64,000 bases of DNA from CAVVAL01 sp963742725 (GTDB taxonomy: Bacteria > Actinomycetota > Actinomycetes > Mycobacteriales > Cryptosporangiaceae), in the NCBI GenBank assembly GCA_963742725.1, contig CAVUMX010000003.1, positions 1,612,001-1,676,000 of the forward strand. Direction: 5' to 3'. Below the pieces are notes generated by a model that was not told the origin of the DNA, ran no database searches, and saw only the letters and a list, made by a program, of their open reading frames with translations. Shown piece after piece: positions 16,097 to 24,758 of this stretch. The position numbers were made by a program, and so were the translations under genes. Each line of letters starts with the position of its first letter. Position 1 is the first letter of the stretch.

Positions 16097-17687
16097 ATGA
16101 CGACCCTCTACCGTGGCGGCCGCATCTACAGCCCCAGCAGCCCGTACGCCACCGCCTTCCTCGTCGACGGTGATCGCGTCGCTGGCTCGGCTCGGACGAC
16201 GCCGCGGCCGGCTTCACCGCCGACCGCACCGTCGACCTGGCCGACGCGCTGGTCACCCCGGCGTTCGTCGACGCCCACGTCCACGCCACCGCCACCGGCC
16301 TCACCCTGATCGGCCTCGACCTGGCCGGCGCCCGCACCCTCACCGAAGCCCTCGACGCGATCGCCGCGTCCGCCGCCCGCCACCCCGGCGCGCCCGTCCT
16401 CGGCCACGGCTGGGACGAGACCGCCTGGCCCGAAGGCCGCCCGCCGACCGTCGCCGAGCTGGACCGGGCCGCCGCCGGCGCGCTGCGTGTACCTGAGCCG
16501 GGTCGACATGCACTCCGCGCTCGCGTCGTCCGCGCTGCTCGCCGCCGTGCCCGACCTGGCCGGACGTACCGGCTACGGCGCCGACGGCTCGCTGTCGGTG
16601 CGACGCCCACCACGCGGTCCGCGGCGGTCGCGCTGGGCACGATCACCCCGTCCCAGCGCGCCGACGGCCCAGCGCGCCACCCGCGCGCACGCCGGCGAGG
16701 TCGGCATCGGCGCGATCCACGAGTGCGGCGGCCCCGACATCGCCGGCGAGGACGACTTCACCGCGCTGCTCGCGCTCGCCGCCGCCGAGGCCGGCCCCGA
16801 GGTGTACGGGTACTGGGGCGAACTACGGCGCCGCCCGTGCGGTCGCGACTCGGCGCCATCGGCGCGGGCGGCGACCTGTTCGCCGACGGCGCGATCGGCT
16901 CCCGCACCGCGTGCCTGCACGCCCCGTACGCCGACGCCCCGGGCAGCGGCCACGGCTACCTCGACGCCGACCAGGTCGCCGCGCACCTGGTCGACTGCGC
17001 CGCCCACGGGATGCAGGGCGGGTTCCACGCCATCGGCGACGCCGCGCTCGGCGGCCGTCCTCGACGGGTTCGCCAAGGCGCCGCCCAGGTCGGCATCGAA
17101 CGGCTCCGGGCCGCGCGGCACCGCATCGAGCACGCCGAGATGGTCGACGCCGCCGCGATCAAGGGCATGGTCGAGTACGGCGTCGTCGCCAGCGTCCAGC
17201 CGGCGTTCGACGCGGCGTGGGGCGGCGACCGACCGGCATGTACGCCCAGCGGCTCGGCGTCGAGCGGGCGCTCGACGCTGAACCCGTTCGGCGCGATGGC
17301 CGGGGTCGGCGTCCCGCTGGCGTTCGGGTCCGACTCGCCGGTGACCCCGCTGGACCCGTGGGGCGACCGTCCGCGCCGGCGGCACGCACCGCAACCCGCA
17401 CCACGCGATCAGCGTCCGCGCGGCGTTCGCCGCACACACCCGCGGCGGCTGGCGCGCGGTCGGACCGCGACGACGAGGGCGTGCTCGCCCCCGGCGCACC
17501 GGCCACGTTCGCCGTCTGGGCGACGGACGAGGTGGTCGTGCAGGCACCGGACGAGCGCGTCGCCCGGTGGAGCACCGATCCGCGCGGCGCCGTCCCTGGC
17601 CTGCCGGACCTGTCCCCGGAGACGGCGCTGCCGGTGTGCCTGCGCACGGTCGTCCGGGGAACGACGATCTTTGGAGACAGCACATGA
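16097..17687 (+). pseudogene. YtcJ-type amidohydrolase (family 3), frame-disrupted
   Basis: Metal-dependent amidohydrolase with a TIM-barrel of about 525 residues if frames are joined. Recognisable blocks in order: VDAHVHATATGL (HxH metal ligands), GHGWDETAWPEG, YLSRVDMHSALASS, AIHECGGPDIAGEDDF, GGDLFADGAIGSRTACL, FHAIGDAAL, RHRIEHAEMVDA and LAFGSDSPVTPLDPW. About 13 single-base frame changes lie between 16181 and 17463. The stop overlaps the kamD ATG (ATGA), so it belongs to the lysine operon by organisation. It is not a known member of the lysine fermentation pathway; hydrolysis of an N-acyl or cyclic side product is only a guess. Confidence 0.8.
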
Positions 17688-19251
17688 CCGTGGAGCCGAA
17701 ACTCGGCCTCGACCCGGCGACCGTCGCGACCGCCCGCCGGCTCGCCCAGCGGGCCGGGGCGCCCGTGGTCGAGATGGCACGCACCCACACGACCGTGTCG
17801 GTGGAGCGTGCCGTGCTGCGGCTGGCCGGGATCACCGGCGCCGACCCGGACGGGATCCCGTGGGTGAACCGGCTCGTCGACACCGTCCGCGACCAGGTCG
17901 GGCTGGAGCACGGCGTCGCGCTGCCGGTGTTCGACGCCCTGGTCACCGAGGGCTGGCGACGACATCGACGCTGCTGGCGCAGAAGGCGGCGGCCGGCGCG
18001 CTGTCGCTTCCGCATCCCGTCCGACGCTGCCGCGGCGCGCAAGCGGCCCGCGCGGCGGTCGCCGCAGGGCATGCGCCCGCATCGACGCCAACCGCCGCGC
18101 CCGCGAGCGGCTGATCGGCCAGATCGGGGACGCCCCCGCGCAAGCCGTGGATCTACCTGATCGTCGCGACCGGCGACATCTACGAGGACATCCCGCAGGC
18201 CCAGGCCGCCGCGCGGGCCGGCGCCGACGTCATCGCGGTGATCCGCTCGACCGGGCAGTCGCTGCTGGACTACGTGCCCGAGGGCGCCACCCGCGAGGGC
18301 TTCGCCGGCACGTACGCCACCCAGGAGAACTTCCGGCTGATGCGCGCCGCCCTGGACGAGTCTCCCGCGAGCTCGGCCGGTACGTGCGGCTGACGAACTA
18401 CGCGTCCGGGCTGTGCATGCCCGAGATCGCCACCCTCGCCGGGCTGGAACGCCTGGACATGATGCTCAACGACTCGATGTACGGGATCCTGTTCCGCGAC
18501 ATCAACCCGATCCGGACGTTCGTCGACCAGCGGTTCTCCCGCCAGGTCCACGCCCGCGCCGGCATCATCATCAACACCGGCGAGGACAACTACCTCACCA
18601 CCGCCGACGCCGTCGACGAGGCGCACACCGTCACCGTGTCCCAGCTGCTCAACGAGTACTTCGCCCACGAGGCCGGGCTGGCGGACTGGCAGCTCGGCCT
18701 CGGCCACGCCTTCGAGATCAACCCCGAGCTGCCCGACTCGTTCCGGCTCGAACTCGCCCACGCGCTGCTCGCCCGCGAACTGTTCCCCGACGCGCCGCTG
18801 AAGTGGATGCCGCCGACCAAGCACATGACCGGCGACGTGTTCCGCGGCTACCTCCTCGACGGCTTCTTCAACCTCGTCGGCGCCCTCACCGGCCAGGGCA
18901 TCCTGCTCGTCGGCATGATGACCGAGGCCGTCGTCACCCCGTTGCTGTCCGACCGCGACATCGCGCTGCAGAACGTCCGCTACGTCCTGGACGCCGCCGG
19001 CAGGCCTCGCACGAGGACTTCCACCCGCCGCCGGACGGCTTCATCGCAGCAGCGCGCCACGCAGGTGCTGGCCGAGGCCGTCGACCTGCTCGGCCGCATC
19101 GAGCGACGACGGCCTGCTCAACGCCATCGCCGACGGCACGTTCGGCATCACGAAACGCCCCGCCGACAGGGCAAGGGCCTCGACGGCGTCGCCGAAACAG
19201 GCCGACGGCTACTACAACCCGGCCACGGAGATCCTGGAGTCCGGCGCATGA
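17684..19251 (+). pseudogene. kamD: Lysine 5,6-aminomutase alpha subunit, frame-disrupted
   Basis: Large subunit of the adenosylcobalamin- and PLP-dependent D-lysine/beta-lysine 5,6-aminomutase, which moves the 6-amino group to carbon 5. The joined product is about 520 residues, the family length. Signatures: HTTVSVERAVLRLAGI near residue 35, LIVATGDIYEDIPQAQAAAR, VIRSTGQSLLDYVPEGAT, LCMPEIATLAGLERLDMML, IINTGEDNYLTTADAV and LKWMPPTKHMTGDVF. The stretch 18362-18995 is open and uninterrupted. Frame changes cluster near 17955, 18019-18075, 18131, 18360, 19000, 19046, 19101, 19165 and 19194. Start and stop overlap both neighbours by 4 bp. Confidence 0.85.
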
Positions 19252-19990
19252 CGACGATCGTCCGGCCCTACGGCGACACCACCGGCGACGGCATGGTGCA
19301 GGTGTCGTTCACCCTGCCCGTCCCGCACGACAAGCGGGCCGAGGGCGCCGCGCTGCAGCTCGCCGCGAAGATGGGCCTGGAGCCGGCGATGCTCGTGCAC
19401 GCCAAGGCGATGGGCCCGGACTTCACGTTCTTCGTCGTCTACGGCAGCGTCAAGCCACCTGGTCGACCTCTCGGCGGTGCAGGTCGATCGAGCGCGAGTA
19501 CCCGCTGCTGTCCGCCAAGGAGGTCAACGCCGCCATCAAGCAGCGCCTGCGCCGCAAGCTCGTCGTCGTCGGCGCCTGCATCGGCACCGACGCCCACACC
19601 GTCGGCATCGACGCGATCCTCAACGTCAAGGGGTTCGCGGGGGAGAAGGGCCTGGAGTACTACCGCGAGCTCACGGTCGTGAACCTGGGCGCCCAGGTCG
19701 CTCGTGCCCGAACTGGTCGCCGCCGCCGTGCGAAGACCGCGCCGACGCCGTCCTCGTCTCCCAGGTCGTCACCCAGCGCGACGCGCACCTGCACAACACC
19801 CGCGAGATGTCGGCGGCGTTCCGCGAGGCGTTCCCGGCCGACCGGCGGCCGCTGCTCGTCGTCGGCGGCCCCCGCTTCGACGAGACGATGACCGCCGAAC
19901 TGGGCGTCGACCGCATCTTCGGCCGCGGCACCACCCCCGGCGAGGTCGCCAGCTACCTCGTCCACGCCGCTCCTCGAAGGAGACCGCTGA
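19248..19990 (+). pseudogene. kamE: Lysine 5,6-aminomutase beta subunit, frame-disrupted
   Basis: Cobalamin-binding subunit of lysine 5,6-aminomutase. The joined product is about 245 residues with the base-off B12 motif in GACIGTDAHTVGID (DxHxxG), preceded by RRKLVVV and followed by VVNLGAQV, DAVLVSQVVTQRDAH and LLVVGGPRFDETM. Frame changes lie near 19449-19454, 19486, 19700, 19728 and 19969; at the last four, removal of one G after a C restores a family-like reading. The ATG overlaps the kamD stop and the gene ends directly before the kal ATG. Confidence 0.85.
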
Positions 19991-20365
19991 ATGAGCGTCG
20001 GCCTGACCGTCACCCACCGCCGCTACGTGCCGTACTCGCACGCCCACTACGCCGGCAACCTCGTCGACGGCGCCTACGCGCTCGGGCTGTTCGGCGACGT
20101 CGCCACCGAGGTGTGCATCCGTACCGACGGCGACGAGGGCCTGTTCGCGTCCTACTCCGACGTCCAGTTCGCGGCGCCGATGCAGGCCGGCGACGTCCTG
20201 GAGATCACCGCCGAGGTCGTCCGGATGGGCAGCCGCAGCCGCGAGATCGCGTTCACCTGCGCCGTGATCTGCCGCGGCCGCCCCGACACGTCGTCCTCGG
20301 CCGCCGAGGTGCTGGACCCGCCGGTGGTCGCGGTGACCGCGCGGGGGACCGTCGTGGTGCCTTGA
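19991..20365 (+). CDS. kal: 3-aminobutyryl-CoA ammonia-lyase
   Basis: Hotdog-fold enzyme that removes ammonia from L-3-aminobutyryl-CoA to give crotonyl-CoA, the last dedicated step of the pathway. At 124 residues it has the family length; YVPYSHAHYAGNLVDGAYALG near residue 13-33 and SYSDVQFAAPMQAGDVLEI are characteristic. The gene is intact, in contrast to the four genes before it. Its ATG directly follows the kamE TGA, and its stop overlaps the TTG start of the reactivase gene. Confidence 0.88.
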   Translation: MSVGLTVTHRRYVPYSHAHYAGNLVDGAYALGLFGDVATEVCIRTDGDEGLFASYSDVQFAAPMQAGDVLEITAEVVRMGSRSREIAFTCAVICRGRPDTSSSAAEVLDPPVVAVTARGTVVVP

Positions 20366-21774
20366 CCGTCACCCCGATCTCACGTCCCCGTCCCACTCTT
20401 CGGGACGCCGTGGTGTGCGTCGACGTCGGATCCACCTTCACCAAGGCCGCCGTCATCGACGTGACCAGCGGAAACCTCCTCGCGACCGGGTCACACCCCA
20501 CGACCATCGCTACGGACGTCCTCGACGGCGTCGACGCGCTCCTCGCCGAACTGTCCGCCGCGCTGCCCGGGGTCTCCCTGGACGACGTCCGCGCCTGTTC
20601 GAGTGCCGGCGGCGGCCTCCGGCTCGCGGTCGTCGGCTACGAACGCGCCGTCACCGCCGAAGCCGGTCACCGCGTGGGCCTCTCCGCCGGCGCCCGCGTC
20701 GTCCACGTCTCCGCCGGCCCCGTCGCCATCGATGCGCTGGCGGCCGCGCGGCCGGACGTGATCCTGCTGGCCGGCGGCACCGACGGCGGCAACGCCGAGA
20801 TCCTGCTCCACAACGCCCGGGCGCTCGCCGCCGCCGCGCTGGACGTCCCGATCGTCGTGGCCGGCAACGTCGAGGCCCGCGACGAGGTGTGCGCGATCCT
20901 CGCCGGGCGGACCGTCCTCCCGACCGCGAACGTGCTGCCCCGCATCGGCGTCCTCGACCCCACGCCCGCGCGCCGGACCATCCGCGAGGTGTTCCTCAAG
21001 CACGTCATCGGCGGGAAGGGGCTGTCCCAGGGGCCACGGTTCGCCGGGATGGTCCGCGGCGCCACCCCGGACCTCGTCCTGACCGGCGTCGAGCTGCTCG
21101 CCGACAGCGGAGCTGGAGACGTCGTGGTGGTCGATATCGGCGGCGCCACCACCGACGTGTACTCCGTCGTCACCCCGGACGCCGAGGAAGCGGCCCTGCG
21201 GCGCGAGGTCGTCGAGGTGCTGTGGCGCAGCCGGACCGTCGAAGGCGATCTCGGGATGCGCTGGAACGCGCCGGGCATCGTGGCCGCCGCCCGCGCCGAA
21301 CGCCTCGCCGTCCCGGACGAGCTGGAGGAAGCCGCCGCCCGCCGCGCCGCCGACACCGGCTACCTCCCTGACAGCGACGCCGAACGCGCCGCCGACGACG
21401 CGCTCGCGGCCCTGGCCATCACGGTCGCCCTGCGCCGCCACGCCCGCCCCGAGACCGGTCCCGCACGCGGCGGCAAGGACCTGCGGGAGGTCCGGCTCGT
21501 GGTCGGGTCCGGCGGTGTCCTCCGCCATGCCGGCGAGGGCCGCCGCGACGCGGTCCTGCGTGCCGCCCTGACCGACCACGCAGGCGGCTGGCTCCTCCCC
21601 GAGCGCGCCGCCACGACCGTCGACGTCCACTACGTCCTCGCCGCCGCCGGACTGCTCGCCGACGACCACCCCGTCGCGGCCGCGCGGCTCCTCGAAAACC
21701 ACCTCCGCGGCACTGTCCACAAGTCCCTCCACAGGACGTCCACAGGGCCAACTACCAGGGACGATGCGGTCTGA
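20362..21774 (+). CDS. kamB: MutL/GlmL-family protein, KamB-like aminomutase reactivase
   Basis: ASKHA-type ATPase of the GlmL/MutL family found beside B12-dependent mutases; in lysine fermentation clusters the homologue is KamB, thought to help maintain lysine 5,6-aminomutase. The 470-residue protein shows phosphate 1 in CVDVGSTFTKAAVID, phosphate 2 in VVVDIGGATTDVYS, and the adenosine motif in VVGSGGVLRHAGEG. The likely start is TTG at 20362, overlapping the kal stop (TTGA); a later GTG is possible. The usual partner KamC (MutS-like) is not in this window. Intact reading frame. Confidence 0.82.
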   Translation: MTVTPISRPRPTLRDAVVCVDVGSTFTKAAVIDVTSGNLLATGSHPTTIATDVLDGVDALLAELSAALPGVSLDDVRACSSAGGGLRLAVVGYERAVTAEAGHRVGLSAGARVVHVSAGPVAIDALAAARPDVILLAGGTDGGNAEILLHNARALAAAALDVPIVVAGNVEARDEVCAILAGRTVLPTANVLPRIGVLDPTPARRTIREVFLKHVIGGKGLSQGPRFAGMVRGATPDLVLTGVELLADSGAGDVVVVDIGGATTDVYSVVTPDAEEAALRREVVEVLWRSRTVEGDLGMRWNAPGIVAAARAERLAVPDELEEAAARRAADTGYLPDSDAERAADDALAALAITVALRRHARPETGPARGGKDLREVRLVVGSGGVLRHAGEGRRDAVLRAALTDHAGGWLLPERAATTVDVHYVLAAAGLLADDHPVAAARLLENHLRGTVHKSLHRTSTGPTTRDDAV

Positions 21775-21922
21775 CACGGCGACACGCTCGTACTTCCGGA
21801 CAACAACAGGGCTGACACGCCGACGACACGCCAGGGACTATCCGGAAGTTACCGCGCCACCCCTTCCCACCATTCCGGCGTTGACCTGGGAAAACGCGCA
21901 AATCGCCTGGTCAGGACGGGTG

Positions 21923-21950
21923 TTGACATCCTCGCAGGGCCAACTACCGT
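21923..21950 (+). promoter_or_regulatory. Strong vegetative-type promoter in a gene-free region
   Basis: TTGACA (21923-21928) and TACCGT (21945-21950) are separated by 16 bp, matching the primary sigma consensus with an actinobacterial TANNNT -10. The next protein gene starts 420 bp downstream, which suggests either a long leader or a separate small RNA. Confidence 0.55.
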
Positions 21951-21956
21951 TTCCCC

Positions 21957-22240
21957 TGTCTCACTCGGGGAGCGGTCAGGGGGCGTTTCGTTCCTTTGCG
22001 AGCTGGGCAATGCGGTGCCGGCACCGCGGGGGCCAGGTCCAGTGCGCGAGGGGTGGCGGAACGGCGACGCCACAACCGTGACCAGGTGCACGCGCAGGGG
22101 GGTTCAGGGGGCCAGTAGACAACGGCGCGGCGGTCGCATCCAGCGAGTGCCGGAGTCGGTCCGAAGGTCAACAGAACCGTCCTCGCAGCATCGTTCGAGG
22201 AGTTGGAAGTCTGGGGCGCGGCATATGCCGCGCCCCTGCC
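21957..22240 (+). ncRNA. Candidate small RNA or long leader, unassigned
   Basis: The 599-bp stretch between kamB and lnt has no convincing gene on either strand. It contains the promoter at 21923 and, 260 bp later, the perfect hairpin at 22213-22236. Between them are internal self-complementary stretches such as GCGGTGCCGGCACCGC near 22013-22028. The predicted transcript is about 285 nt. I do not recognise RNase P, tmRNA, SRP RNA or a cobalamin riboswitch. Size and layout would fit a 6S-like/Ms1-class RNA, but that is untested. The alternative is a leader of lnt with an attenuator. Confidence 0.4.
22213..22236 (+). terminator. Perfect 10-bp GC-rich hairpin
   Basis: GGGGCGCGGC and its exact complement flank an ATAT loop, followed by CTGCCATTT. 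It is the strongest hairpin in the kamB-lnt interval and would end a transcript from the promoter at 21923. Confidence 0.6.
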
Positions 22241-22373
22241 ATTTCCGCATGTCGCCCCCGGTCACGCCACTGCGCCGACACTGCCTCCACGCGGCTTGGG
22301 ACAATCGGCGACAATCGACGCGACAGCACCACCAGGGTGAACGGCCCCTCCCGGGTCGGGAGGGAGAGACGCG

Positions 22374-24758
22374 GTGTCACGCTCCGACCGCGCAGCGAAA
22401 CCTGCACCGGCCACCGACGACGACCGCGCCGCGACCACCCCCGCCCCGCCCGACCCCTCGACCACACCACCCGCGGCCCCCACCAGCGCGACTACCGCGC
22501 CAACGGCCGACAGTGGCGCGGCCACTGAGCGGCCCGCCGCCGGGGCCAGCGTCGCCGCTAAGAAGGCAGCCGCCGCGGCCACGCCCGCCGCCGCCAAACC
22601 CGCTGCCAAGTCGGCGGCGAAGGCCGCTGGGCGGCCGGCAGCCGGGACTGACCGAGAGTCTGGGGCTGGCGCGTCGGGCAGTGACAAGGGCGACGCGGCC
22701 GCCGCCGAGAAGCCGAAGGCTGGGGCCGCCGAGGCCGAGGGGGCGAAGCGCCGCACCCGCCGGGCCGGTGCTGGCAAGCCCGTCGGCGACAAGCCAGAGA
22801 CGGACAAGCCAGAGACGGACAAGCCGGACACCGCCAAGGACGATGCCGAGACAGACAGCGACAAGGACGATGCCGCCAAGGCGGATGCCAGGACCGCCAA
22901 GGCGGATGACGCCAACGACGACGACGGCGGCAAGAGCGGCGGCGGGGGGAAGAAGGACATCGCCGGCGACGAGGAAGCCGGCGACGAGAAGGCGACGGAC
23001 GACGGCGCTGGCGAGGCCGAGAAAGACGGCGAGGGCGATCTGGACGACACGGACAGCGCCGCGCTGCCGAGCTGGGCGCAGCCCGACCCGCCGCCCCCCA
23101 CGCCCGGCCGGGGCATGCCGGTGCTCCCCGCCGCGGCGCTGGCGGCGTTGTCCGGCACGGTCATGCTGGCGGCGTTCCCGCCGTACGGCTGGTGGTGGCT
23201 AGCTCCAGTGGCGGTCGCGCTGCTGGCGCTCGCGACCCGCGCCCAGCGGATCCGTCGCGGCGCGTGGCTCGGTGCCCTGCACGGTGCCGCGTTCTTCGTC
23301 CCGCTGCTGTACTGGACCGGCCTGCACGTCGGCTGGCCGCCGTGGATCCTCCTGGCGGGGCTGCAGACCGTGTTCCTGGCGCTGCTCGGCGCCGCGGCGG
23401 CGGGCAGCAGCCGGTTCGTCGCGGCGGCCCCCTGGACGGCGCCGCTGGTCACCGCGCTGTTGTGGGTCGGGCAGGAGGCGCTGCGGTCCCGGATCCCATT
23501 CGGTGGTTTCCCCTGGGGCCGCATCGCGTTCTCCCAGGACGAATCCCCGCTGCTGCGCTTGGCGTCGATCGGCGGGGCGCCGCTGGTGACGTTCACGGTC
23601 GCGCTCGCCGGTGGTCTGCTGGCGGCGGCGGCGGTGCGGCCGGTGCGGCAGCGGCGCAGCGTCCGGGCGCTGGTCCTGGTGACGTTCGCCGTGGCGCTGT
23701 CCGCGGCCGGTTTCGCCGTGCCGATCACGGAGCCGGGCGGCACCAAGGTGACGGTCGCCATCATCCAGGGCAACGTCCCGCGCCTCGGGCTGGACTTCAA
23801 CGCCCAGCGCCGGCAGGTCCTGGAGAACCACGTGGACGCTACCCGCGCCCTGGCGCGCCGGGTCGAGGCCGGCGACGAGCCGCAGCCGGACCTGGTGATC
23901 TGGCCGGAGAACTCGTCCGACATCGACCCGCTGGTCGACTCCGACGCGGGCGACCTGATCAGCACGGCGGCCGCCGAGATCAAGGCGCCGATCCTCGTCG
24001 GCGCGGTGCTGGAGGGCCCCGGACGGTTCGTGACCAACGCCGGCATCGTCTGGGACCCGGCGGAGGGCCCCGGCGAGCAGTACGCGAAGCGCCACCCGGT
24101 GCCGTTCGCCGAGTACATGCCGATGCGGTCGATCGCGCGGAAGGTCAGCGACAAGGTCGACCTGGTCCGGCGTGACTTCAAGGGCGGCTCGAAGGTCGGC
24201 ACGATGGACGTCGGCCCGGCGAAGGTCGGCGACGTGATCTGCTTCGAGGTCGCCTACGACGAGCTGGTCCGGGACACGGTGACCGCCGGCGCCGAGCTGA
24301 TCGTCGTCCAGACGAACAACGCCACGTTCGACCGGTCCCCGGAGAGCGCGCAGCAGCTCGCGATGGTGCGGCTGCGGGCCGTCGAGCACGGGCGCGCCGC
24401 GATCATGTCCTCCACCAGCGGCGTGTCGGCCACGGTGACCGCGCGCGGCGAGATCCTCGACGAGTCGGGCCTGTTCACGCAGGCGACGTTCGTCCGCTCG
24501 ATGCGACTCGGCGAGCACCGCACGCTCGCCACGATCGTCGGCGGGATCCCCGAGGCGGTATTGTCGCTGCTCGCCGTCCTACCGCTGATCATCGGGCTGT
24601 GGTTGCGCCGCCGCGCCCGTGGGCACGAACGTCGGGCCAGGTCCGTTGAATCCAGCAGCGACGACACCCCGGAGACGGACGAACCAGACCCGGACGAGCA
24701 GGACGGCGAGAAGCCCAGCACGGGTGACAAGGCGGAGAAGCAGAAGGAGGATGCGTGA
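22374..24758 (+). CDS. lnt: Apolipoprotein N-acyltransferase with long low-complexity N-terminus
   Basis: Membrane enzyme that adds the third acyl chain to the N-terminal Cys of lipoproteins. Of 794 residues, about 1-240 are an Ala/Lys/Pro- then Asp/Glu/Lys-rich disordered region with repeated ETDKPETDKPD, absent from standard Lnt proteins. Membrane segments start near residue 250 and the carbon-nitrogen hydrolase domain follows, with the catalytic Glu in LVIWPENSSDID, Lys in QYAKRHPVPFAEYMP and Cys in VGDVICFEVAYDEL. A final membrane segment and an acidic tail close the protein. GTG start at 22374. The downstream ppm start overlaps the stop; in mycobacteria the two activities are fused in Ppm1. 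Confidence 0.9.
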   Translation: MSRSDRAAKPAPATDDDRAATTPAPPDPSTTPPAAPTSATTAPTADSGAATERPAAGASVAAKKAAAAATPAAAKPAAKSAAKAAGRPAAGTDRESGAGASGSDKGDAAAAEKPKAGAAEAEGAKRRTRRAGAGKPVGDKPETDKPETDKPDTAKDDAETDSDKDDAAKADARTAKADDANDDDGGKSGGGGKKDIAGDEEAGDEKATDDGAGEAEKDGEGDLDDTDSAALPSWAQPDPPPPTPGRGMPVLPAAALAALSGTVMLAAFPPYGWWWLAPVAVALLALATRAQRIRRGAWLGALHGAAFFVPLLYWTGLHVGWPPWILLAGLQTVFLALLGAAAAGSSRFVAAAPWTAPLVTALLWVGQEALRSRIPFGGFPWGRIAFSQDESPLLRLASIGGAPLVTFTVALAGGLLAAAAVRPVRQRRSVRALVLVTFAVALSAAGFAVPITEPGGTKVTVAIIQGNVPRLGLDFNAQRRQVLENHVDATRALARRVEAGDEPQPDLVIWPENSSDIDPLVDSDAGDLISTAAAEIKAPILVGAVLEGPGRFVTNAGIVWDPAEGPGEQYAKRHPVPFAEYMPMRSIARKVSDKVDLVRRDFKGGSKVGTMDVGPAKVGDVICFEVAYDELVRDTVTAGAELIVVQTNNATFDRSPESAQQLAMVRLRAVEHGRAAIMSSTSGVSATVTARGEILDESGLFTQATFVRSMRLGEHRTLATIVGGIPEAVLSLLAVLPLIIGLWLRRRARGHERRARSVESSSDDTPETDEPDPDEQDGEKPSTGDKAEKQKEDA

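Noticed and set aside
15042..19990. Programmed frameshifting as explanation of the kam frame changes
   Set aside because: There are far too many sites, no slippery heptamers, and no shared downstream structure was apparent.
21775..22373. Cobalamin riboswitch, RNase P RNA or tmRNA in the gene-free region
   Set aside because: None of the conserved boxes of these RNAs could be found, although a B12-dependent cluster lies next to it.
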